Positions 55,737-64,000 of a stretch of DNA of 64,000 nt are shown piece by piece. Position 1 is the stretch's first letter. Every line of letters begins with the position of its first letter. The stretch is from Phlegmacium glaucopus (lineage: Eukaryota; Basidiomycota; Agaricomycetes; Agaricales; Cortinariaceae), in assembly GCA_015039465.1 (NCBI GenBank), contig MU130546.1, forward strand, positions 153,444-217,443, given 5' to 3'. The notes under the pieces were generated by a model. The model searched no databases. It saw nothing but the letters and a program-made list of their open reading frames with translations, and had not been told where the DNA came from. Both the position numbers and the translations under genes were made by a program.

Positions 55737-56888
55737 TGCTGCTTCAGGACCCGAATCAAGAGTATTGGTGATGGTTAGAGGATATTTTGTGTATTCGACT
55801 TGAAAATTTTCTTAGAAATGCGCTTTATCGTTGAGCAGTGAGTTGTGGTTGTGATTGTGCAGAGATTAAGGTGCAGGAAATGCTCTCAATTACATAAGCA
55901 TTCCTTCAAGTTCCTTCAGTTTCCAAACGTGACTTGTCCTACCACTCGCGTGAATCGTCGCAAGAACTTACAGCTACATGCAAAAACCTAGGAACCCCTC
56001 GAAATTTCAGCTCATGCGCCAATGTTTATATAAACAACCGTTTTTGGTATCCTAACATGCTAAAAGTCCTGTTTCGGTAGTGATGGAGGGAGCTTGGGGC
56101 GGTTGAAGGGTTCTAGTGCCCTAACTCCACAACATGTGTCATTATGCTTGGAGACAACGCGCGTTCAAGCTACCAAAAGTAGGTTGTTTGTACAAACAGA
56201 GGCGCACAAACTGATTTTCGAGGGGTTCCTAGGTTTTTGCATGTAGCTGTAAGTAACCCTTCATTCAAAGATTGAGTCAAGGTTCCCTCCTTGCTCCAAA
56301 ACTCTGTCTTCTCATCGGATCCAAAATATCGCCAGTATCATTCATAGGCATACTCAGGTTATAGTAGTCCTAATCATTGTGGTAGATCAGGGAGGCTGTA
56401 TAATAACTTCGACATATTTAGGGCTGCGCTTATCGTTCTAATACTTACACTCGTCTAATCACTGATCAGCGATGAATAATTTCTACTTATATTACTTGCA
56501 TAATGCATTAATCCAATGTAGAGTTTAGACCAACGGTTCTTGAAATCGGATGAGGCGTCTCTTTTTATAGTCAAGTTCAAATGTCACCACATTCGCAAAT
56601 AAAGCACTACTCTACTCTGTTGGAACAACTGCCAGTATATCAAATTCCAAAGCATAATCCGAGAAATATCTTACTATAAGAACACAATATTTGAAAATTA
56701 TATCTTCATCCTCCGATTTTCATTGGTACAATGTACAGTAAAGAGTAGTCTGAAGAGGCGATCTGAAGTAGAATTATGTGGTCGAAAAAATAATTTTACA
56801 AAATTGTCCAAAAAGAAAGGTTTTTTTTTAAAGTCACCCACTAGGTTGAAGGTTCCACCAAAAGAGCACACAACCCAAGATATCCCTG
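55737..56888. other. Intergenic between NLR copy 2 and the membrane-protein gene
   Basis: Holds the presumed NLR promoter, the 279-bp MITE at 55971-56249 and AT-rich sequence beyond it. No gene is supported. Confidence 0.4.
55971..56249. mobile_element. Tc1/mariner-like MITE (279 bp)
   Basis: Ends are CAGCTACATGCAAAAACC and GGTTTTTGCATGTAGCTG, with inverted repeats of about 34 bases (through CCTAGGAACCCCTCGAAA). TA lies on each side (55969-55970 and 56250-56251), the usual target of Tc1/mariner elements. It is not coding. A half copy is at 4246-4363. Confidence 0.8.
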
Positions 56889-58771
56889 CTAACTAGTGGT
56901 GGTTCTAGGATATCCGGCACCACGGACTGGTCCAGGATAAAATGCAGAAGGATCAGTTGAGGTTGGCGATACAATCCTTTGAGTCTGACTTTGAATTAGT
57001 TCCGGAGAAGTGCAGTAAAACGATACATCTGAGTCGTCATCAGCCGAAAGCCAATGGTTACGTCCATTCGCTGCTGCTGCACTAATGTCCAAGAAAGGCT
57101 CATAAATTGCTGCCCCATTTTCGATATCACGAGCCAAGGAAATGTCTGAAGTTTGAGACGCCGTCCGACGGGGTGCAAAATAATCTGGAGGCATTCCTCC
57201 GCTTGAAGCAACCAAATTGGGGGGTGTTCTCGCTGGTGGAGTTGTGCGTTGGGAGTAGACGCTGTCTGAATTTGAAGAACGACGGATGAGAGCAGGTGAT
57301 CGGCGAAGACTAACAGTGGAGGATGAATTTGATGGGGATGGTGAAGCTTCCCTGATCGGAGACAGGAAGGAATAAGGTACAGAATGTAATAAGGATTGCT
57401 CTTTATTGCTGCCAGGAGGGCGTGCGCGTTCTAGTGCTCTTCGGAGCATAGTAGTGGGTGGGGTGGGAGCTGCATGGGTAGGTAGTGGCGGCGGTATAGG
57501 TATATGTAGCGCGGGCTATTATTTTAGATATAGTCAACCATTGACAAGAAATGTCATATAGGAGAACAATATTACCTTCGTTGGTACCGTGTGTGATGAA
57601 GAACGCGGAGATGTTGAGCTAACCGAAGGGGATTCAACTTTGATATGTGAATTGACGGACGTAGTATTTGTGCTTCTTGATCCCACTGTAAATGTTCGGC
57701 CATCCTTGGAGATAAGGATAACATCATTCTCGCTAGGCGTGATTAAATTCGTTGTTTCCTCGTCCTCTGGTGAAATATACAGATCGAATTCATCCATTGG
57801 CTCCTCCTCGTCAACTTCCGATATTTGACCAAATTTATTCCTTCCTTCCTCGCTCTCACCAGGACATGTACAAGCGCTCTTGTCGACATCGTCTACCGTG
57901 AAGCGTGGGGTCGCAGGAACGAATTTGATCTGTGGGGGTCTTCGTTTCCAGGGCCGCTGCAGACGCACTGATGAAGGCCTAGGCATTCGGAAGGGATTAG
58001 TTCTCATTGAGGGATTCTCGTGTTTAGAATTTGAATGTTGAAGTATCCTTGGATTTTGATCGGGTTCATGGACATCGGTCGGCTCTGGATAAATGATGCC
58101 ATGGAATATATTTTCTCCAACAAATGCTGGATCCTGGTCAATCTCCCATGATCTACTAGTATCGAAAGTTGTGGTCACATGGTGGGAGGTGGAGGTACGA
58201 AGGTGCAGGCGTTTTATGCCCTTTGGCCATCCCATACGGTTGCCACCTCGCGAGAACCTGTGTTTGTAGATCAGAAACGCAACTATCGAGATCATTAATG
58301 TCATGACTCCAGTTACAACTGGGAGAATGATCTGTAAGTGCGTCCATCGAGGTGGGATCGAGCCTACAACAAAAAATTGGGCAGTCAATATTTACTGGAG
58401 AAATGGACATAATAAATGCACGCACGCAACACAGCTCTTTGTAAATCAAAAGATGCGTTCCCAGGAACCGTCAAAGTCGCCCACGGAGGTACCTCAATCC
58501 CCAGGTTCACTGGCAAATCGGAAACTTTCGTACTTGAATAAAAAACATTGCTGCTGTTCGCACATTTCAGCGTCCACGTCGTAAGGTTTGGCAAGTTGAC
58601 AGTATTTGAGTAACAGCAAGCACTCCATATATTGAAAAAGATCGTAGTACTAGAAATATATTTTTGTTTATGAACTCATGCATAGTATGTGGAGAGAGGC
58701 TATTTCTTACCAGCTGCATCGTGAGGGGACTGGACTTGTATCATTTCCATTGAGAATAGTAGAAGAGACAT
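56889..58771 (-). CDS. Single-pass membrane protein with Ser/Pro-rich cytoplasmic tail, 5' end unresolved
   Basis: Exons 58771-58711, 58649-58426, 58363-57576 and 57515-56889 join in frame (565 codons with stop). The first exon with signal peptide was not found; the model begins inside a codon. The ectodomain contains SRCSCTTIFFNIWSACCYSN and TWTLKCANSS, a Cys-containing module widespread in Agaricomycete membrane proteins. The membrane segment is LQIILPVVTGVMTLMISIVAFLIY, followed by basic KHRFSRGGNR. The tail of about 440 residues is Ser/Pro-rich with acidic patches, ends RGAGYPRTTTS, and likely carries phosphorylation or docking sites. No enzyme domain is seen; function is unknown. A broken copy is at 42838-43352. 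Confidence 0.7.
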
Positions 58772-61112
58772 CTAGATATCATTATGGCGATAAGCCATGA
58801 GCCTTCTTAGGACGAAAGTCGCAAGAAATATACTTGAGGCGGCGCCCGGGTTGACTGACTGCTCACTGACAGACGGTTGGCAATTGCTGACTATAGTTTC
58901 TTGTAACTTGCACGCGGGCACCCCCCCGGTTCCTCGTAACTGGGAGAATGATCATCATGGTCATCAATGGACCTAGGCAGGATATATGCTCCAATCAACA
59001 TACTATATCGAATTTCTCGGACTCAAAAAAGCACCACAAAGTTAGAAGAAACGCAAGGGAAGAATCAACTACACTCACCGAGCCTTGCCCTAATACCAAG
59101 TCTATAGTGGCCAACAAAAGCCCTAATCGAATAGATAACAAGACGTGAAATGGGGAAAACATTCTGCGAGGCCTTTATGGAGGAAAGTACTGGTTCCCAA
59201 CTTGAATAATCGTCGAGCAACCAGTTGGTCAGGAGAAGAAAATAGGGTTAGATAATGGTTATCATACGGAGGAAAGACTATTCCAAGCATCCAAAGGTCG
59301 CATCTGTCAAAGATATTTCCCTCCTTCCCGAGCACATGCCGGCACCCCGGTGCGTTTTATGCTCTTGATTTGGCGGTGATCGTCCGGCTATAGATTAGAT
59401 TCAGACAAATATAGCGCTCAAAAAGAACTTCTTTGCCATGGGTTGGGCGTCTCAGGACTCGAACTCGGACTCGGAAGAAAAACTTAGCGGAGTCCTTTGT
59501 CGTCGGCACATTGATCAGCCAACGGGGGTTCAAGTTGATTCCTTGCCTTACATATTCGGTAAAGTATACAAGTTTATTCAGTCATAAGCTTCTCAAGCCT
59601 TTTAACTTGGATGACATTTCAGAACTCACCTGAACTTTACGCCAGACAGTTGGTTATCTTATTGAAAGGTGTGGGTAAATTTCTGTAATACTTCTTGGCT
59701 GGCAGTGCTGTGAAGCTATACAATCCCTCCCCAGCTCATCAAAGTTATTCACAAATGATAACAGGTTCTCATCATAATCATAGCCTCTATAGCGAACAGC
59801 TTATAGTGAATAGCTATCAGCATCAATGCGATCATGGCTGAGCGCTGATATCTCGATTGAGCTAGACGGCTCTTCTGGTCACATTGGTGTTGATGGCCGG
59901 CATAGCGCCGGCCGTCTTATAAAAACTAGTACATACTTGGAGGTATCATCTGATCTCTGAGCACATGCTTGTTCTATTTTCTCCCGAGGTCCATCTAGAA
60001 GGGAAGGACGAAGATAATGCACCCATACCTCCGTGCTGGCAGGACTTCCTGTATACGTGGGGGAATTCATCGAGTCCTTTCCTGTCACCGGTTTTTTTTT
60101 TTAAATCCAATTATAGTCCTGTGGGGCTATGCCCTATGTCGGACTGTGCTACTTTACTTCTATAGACTTGAAAGGAAATATATGTTGGATGCTGTCTATG
60201 CGAACGGATGAAGACCTTCTGAGAAGATACTGTCACCGGTTACTTCTCGCCACCCCAAGCATTCGTTGAAGAATTGAGAAAATGCATTCATCAGAACTGT
60301 ACTAATATTAATAACAAGTTCTTGACATTCCATCATTGAATGAATTCTCTTTGCTCCCGTGTACTTGTTTGGACTAACCAGGCTTGGAAAATCTCGATTA
60401 CACACTTGAGACCATCCCGAAAATTTCGCGCCACAAAGGTGTGGCGCAGACTATGTAGTAGGAGTTTCTTAGTGTCCCTTCAACTTCCTTTCATTGTCAA
60501 TTTGAATCGGACAACCCGATATATACCACATACATTAGCTAATGACTTCCTCAAGCCGAAAGTAAACCCGGGATCTGGCGTTATCGTAGCCATATATTTT
60601 AAACGAGGAAGTTCATAGGCCGATAAGATTATAATCCTGTGCGGCCTTCCTCGTTCAAGTAGATGTCCAACGATAACAAAAACGGTCTACTACTCAGCCA
60701 CTGATTAAGAATTATTATTATGTCCTTTTGTTTCTGTTCACGGCCTTGCAAAGAACTTTTGATGGTGTATTGCATCAACGACAGATTGTAATTCAAAGGT
60801 CGATCAATATCATTGTATGTGATCAATCGATCACTACGCCACCGCTGAAGCGGTAATGATACAATCAAAGGCGAGAATGCGATCTAAAAGGGTGTGAGAA
60901 TGGAGTCGGCAATTTCATTTTTACAGATACGTACGTCATCTACGAACAGCTTTATTATATCAGGATAAGTTGACAGCAAAAATGTGAAATTTACTCACAG
61001 AAACCGTAAAATAAAACTTCAATAAGACACAAGAAGATTAATTTCAATATTAGGGAATAGGCATGGCGTTGGCGTACATATCATAGCAATCACGGTATGC
61101 GCAGCACGGGTA
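58772..61112. other. Long stretch without supported genes
   Basis: Several open frames of 60-90 codons occur on both strands, but none has a domain, a family-like composition or a spliceable neighbour. It contains a C-run at 58921-58927 and T/A homopolymers. The missing first exon of the membrane-protein gene probably lies near 58780-58900. Confidence 0.4.
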
Positions 61113-62990
61113 TCACCAGTTTGCGAATAAACTGCAAAACAGGCTGTTTGAAGCGTCCAAAAGACAAGCATCCCCGAAATAACGAGGGCACGTTAATGCC
61201 ATGATACACAGAGAAGATTGAAGGAATATTATTGAACCGATGGTTGACGTCAGGAATAGACGTCTTCTCACCACCCTTTCGCAGAGGAAGCTGGTAACGA
61301 TGGCGACGATAAATTTAAAGATATTCAAGATTCCATTCTGAACCACGTTATCAGAGGGGAATGTTAGTAATTTGAGGACAACTAGAAAGTCACAATTAAT
61401 AATTGGGTTTTATTGTCGGTGACTGTCGTTTGCAAATTATTTGTCAATTTTTACATCCACAATGGTAATGAGGACTGAAAACGTACTGCCAAGGGCAATA
61501 AAGACTTTGTCCATATCTATATCAAGATGGGTCAGTGTGTGATGCTAGCCTAGAATCACGATTATATTACAGTACGACCTATGTAACTTGTGAGATCATG
61601 GTATTCATCTGCTGATGAGAAGTATACACTGTGACGTACACAAGACCATTGCCAGACCATTGGCCGAAAAATGCGAGCGCTAAAATGATGCGCATCCGGC
61701 GGCGATTTCCAGGCGTCTTGAACAAGGAAAACCAGCCAATGTTAGATGCTACATTCTTATCGAAATCAATGGCCGCTTTGATTTCTTCGAATTCGTATTG
61801 CACGAGAGGATCATTGCTTTGTAAACATTACACATCAAGTAATGCAAAATGGTAGATGGTATATTGTATGCGGACGCGTTCCCGTTGGCATGGTAGTAGG
61901 CTAACGTCTTGAGAGCTTTCGCTTCTAAGTTTGGATAATCAAGAAAAACTCATCGCAAATATATTAAATGACCATACCGCCCTTTGCTCACGAGCCAACG
62001 TGACGATTCTGGTACAAACCAGATAAAAAATACCTGGATTACGGAGGGTAGCCCTGAAGAGCGGAAGGAATACGCCATGCCCAGCTGGTAGGGATTCGAA
62101 AAGTACCAAAAGTCTATAATTACCTTGAGCAACGTAGTAGCACAGCCAGATGACTCCACTTACCGTCCAAGCCGCACTGAAGGGACAAGGACCACGATAA
62201 AAGAGAGAGAAAAAGAACAATCGGGATAAAACGTACATAATGCTTCCAAGATACCTGTTTTTCCCAATGAAGCACATTAAGCCACCATCGGGCCAGTTTC
62301 AAAAGGATGACTTACCAAAGGGTATTATACATGGACGTAACCTGCGCACGTTGTGTGGGAAAGGCAATTTCGGTGACCAAGAGAGGAGCTGCGGCGGTTG
62401 CGAAAGTTAGCCCAAACCCGATCAGGAATCTGTGGTAAAGGAAGGAATAAACACGATCGGTCAAAAACCTTTTAGGCGGCGTGTAAATAGTAGAGCTTAC
62501 CGAGCTCCAATGAACATTCCAACTAAGTGAGAAACAGTTTGGGGAATAGTGCCTACGATCATGACTGATGCGCCAAAGAAAATACCAGGTCGTCGTCCAA
62601 GTCCATCAGTGAGATAAGGTGAAAAAGGGTATGCAGCCAAGGCCCCGATATTTTGTGTTTCAATAAATTGGATCAAGAAAGTCCACCATTTATTGTATGA
62701 GTATTCCAACCTGGATGGCATTGAGCAGTCCCAACTAAGATGCTTTGTTAACACTATCAGAAACATGAGTAATAAACCAAGTACTGTTCCATCGCTTGAT
62801 GATGGAAAGCATTCTCCCATTGACCAATGACTTGGAAACCGTCTGTAGAGTAAGATTCTGATGTAAAATAATTTCGAATGTCATGGGTTTCGGATACGGA
62901 CTCATCATACTACCTGCAGAATGAATTAACTAAAAAAATACGAGTAATTGGTTCGAAAGGACATACCATCGTATCCATCTGCTGACGAGG
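61113..62990 (-). pseudogene. MFS sugar transporter, decayed
   Basis: Exon blocks read in order: ITSSADGYDGSMM (about 62990-62960), NGFQVIGQWENAFHHPSDGT, LGLLNAIQ, NIGALAAYPFSPYLTDGLGRRPG (about 62650), FLIGFGLTFATAAAPLLVTE (about 62420), YLGSIIAAWT, TFGTFRIPTSWAWRIPSAL, VFFIWFVPESSRWLVSKGR (about 62000), NDPLVQYEFEEIKAAIDF, SLFKTPGNRRRMRIILALAF and GILNIFKFIVAIVTSFLCER (about 61340-61280). GRRPG and PESSRWL are sugar-porter signatures. Damage: no AG acceptor between AIQ and NIGAL (ACAA where ACAG is expected), a 1-base loss after SALQG, no GT donor after HANGNASAYN, and a lost TM7-TM8 junction. The intact protein would be a 12-helix proton-linked sugar carrier; this copy should be non-functional. 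Confidence 0.78.
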
Positions 62991-64000
62991 TTATTAATCT
63001 ACGAAGAGGGGGTCATGATGAGTCGGGGAGTAATCAATTTACAAAAAAAAATGACACACAAAAGCCCAACCAAAAGGTTCAGTTGGAGAATACCTACCCC
63101 TCAAATGATTTGTCAAGCTCAGATGAGAAAGCTGACGTGAAATTTTGTACCATGGCCGAGAATCGGTGATAAGATGATGAAAACCAGCACTTTTTGATGC
63201 GATAGCAGGACCATCACCCATGGTTGGGATGGACAAGTGAGGGTGGTGATAACAACCGGATGAGGGACAGCGATTCTAATTCCAAGGGTTTTGAACATAA
63301 CCCCCATTTCATGGGGAAAGCGCCCATGGCCCGAATTTGATAACATGCGTAAGAATCTGAATGGAGCGGGAGAAAAAAACAGCAGAGGTTATGTTGATTA
63401 TAACTTATTTTTGAAACATGAGATAATAATGAGCAAACCTTTGCAGTATTTCAGGTGTATGCCGTGGATGTATTTCGTGTTGTAGCTGAGTCAGGCATCA
63501 ACCATGCACCGTTGATGAGCTATTCCTTCGTCTAGAATTTCAGGAGGCGGTCCTGGATCCAAACCGGGAACTTGAAAGCAAAGGGTGAAAGAAAGTCCAG
63601 ACGGTTTACTATGGCAGTCTCAGAGGCCGCTGCTCTCTCCAAGTATATCTTTTCATAGCATCAAATTCCCTATCAGGAGCTCATAAGAGATCCAAAATTT
63701 CCCCTTAGACATCAGCACTCAGCATGGGACCTTCCAGTAGAAATAGAAGGGTAGACTGCCGTCAAAGAAGTTGGTTTACATGTCTGCTCCGTATACATTG
63801 TGACGGGAGGTGGCAACCGAACGGGGTTTACACTGATTTCTATCACGTGCAGCAGAAGCTCTTGTTGCCAAGGGTCCTGAGATTTTAGTCCGTGACCCGA
63901 GGAGGGGGGAAAACCTGCTGAGGGCTTAAATCTTTTTCTAATATCACTCTAAACACACAATTCCTGCTACTAGATAATATTTCTGCCCTTGTATCGTCAT
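62991..64000. other. No supported gene
   Basis: The 5' part of the transporter pseudogene may extend into the first bases (ITSS preceded by a TAG acceptor-like site), but its first exon is not recognised. The rest has short frames without features. Confidence 0.4.

Larger units (their letters stand above)
51810..57999 (-). repeat. Tandem segmental duplication, copy 2
   Basis: Same order as copy 1 (37314-43352): 3' flank, NLR, 5' flank, membrane-protein gene. Here the membrane-protein gene is open throughout and includes its last exon, so this copy is closer to the ancestral state. Confidence 0.85.

Overview
The window is nuclear DNA of a filamentous basidiomycete, most likely an Agaricomycete. 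Genes are split by short GT-AG introns of about 48-83 bases. The protein families are typical of mushrooms: STAND/NLR receptors with highly conserved repeat arrays, a Sec2-type exchange factor, an Arf-like GTPase with a long C-terminal extension, and single-pass membrane proteins with Ser/Pro-rich tails. About half of the window is transposable elements and duplicated sequence. All gene models below were spliced by eye; each model called complete has exon lengths summing to a whole number of codons.

Layout. 1-2.8 kb: 3' part of a tyrosine recombinase gene and a hAT-type MITE. 2.8-4.1 kb: a membrane protein gene. 4.4-6.9 kb: an inverted, truncated copy of a Gln/Pro-rich gene whose complete copy lies at 32.5-35.1 kb. 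7.2-7.6 kb: a solo LTR. 8.3-17.2 kb: a NACHT-WD40 NLR split by a deleted Ty3/Gypsy element (9.6-14.0 kb, carrying an antisense spliced gene) and by a MITE inside a MITE. 18.5-20.0 kb: a 2-oxoglutarate/Fe(II) oxygenase gene. 21.1-25.6 kb: an intact NACHT-WD40 NLR with 13 near-identical WD40 repeats. 26.9-35.1 kb: a quiet block with SEC2-like, PC-esterase, Arf-like and Gln/Pro-rich genes. 37.6-41.6 kb and 52.0-55.7 kb: two NB-ARC-TPR NLRs in a tandem segmental duplication that includes a flanking membrane-protein gene (intact at 56.9-58.8 kb, broken at 42.8-43.4 kb). Between them lie a PIF/Harbinger transposon (44.3-47.7 kb), a related MITE, and a three-level nest of elements (48.4-50.0 kb). 61.1-63.0 kb: a decayed sugar transporter gene.

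The central theme is an NLR cluster on the minus strand: two NACHT-WD40 and two NB-ARC-TPR genes. They show the signs of a diversifying recognition repertoire: 42-residue repeats of near-identical sequence, variation confined to a few positions, copies differing by exactly three repeats, and duplicated mini-exons at the N-terminus. CpG is almost absent from the repeat-coding DNA but present in the 5' exons. Stop codons inside the transposon genes are mostly TGA where Arg fits, which suggests that cytosine methylation and CpG decay act on the same repeats. What the NLRs detect, and their effector output, cannot be read from the sequence.
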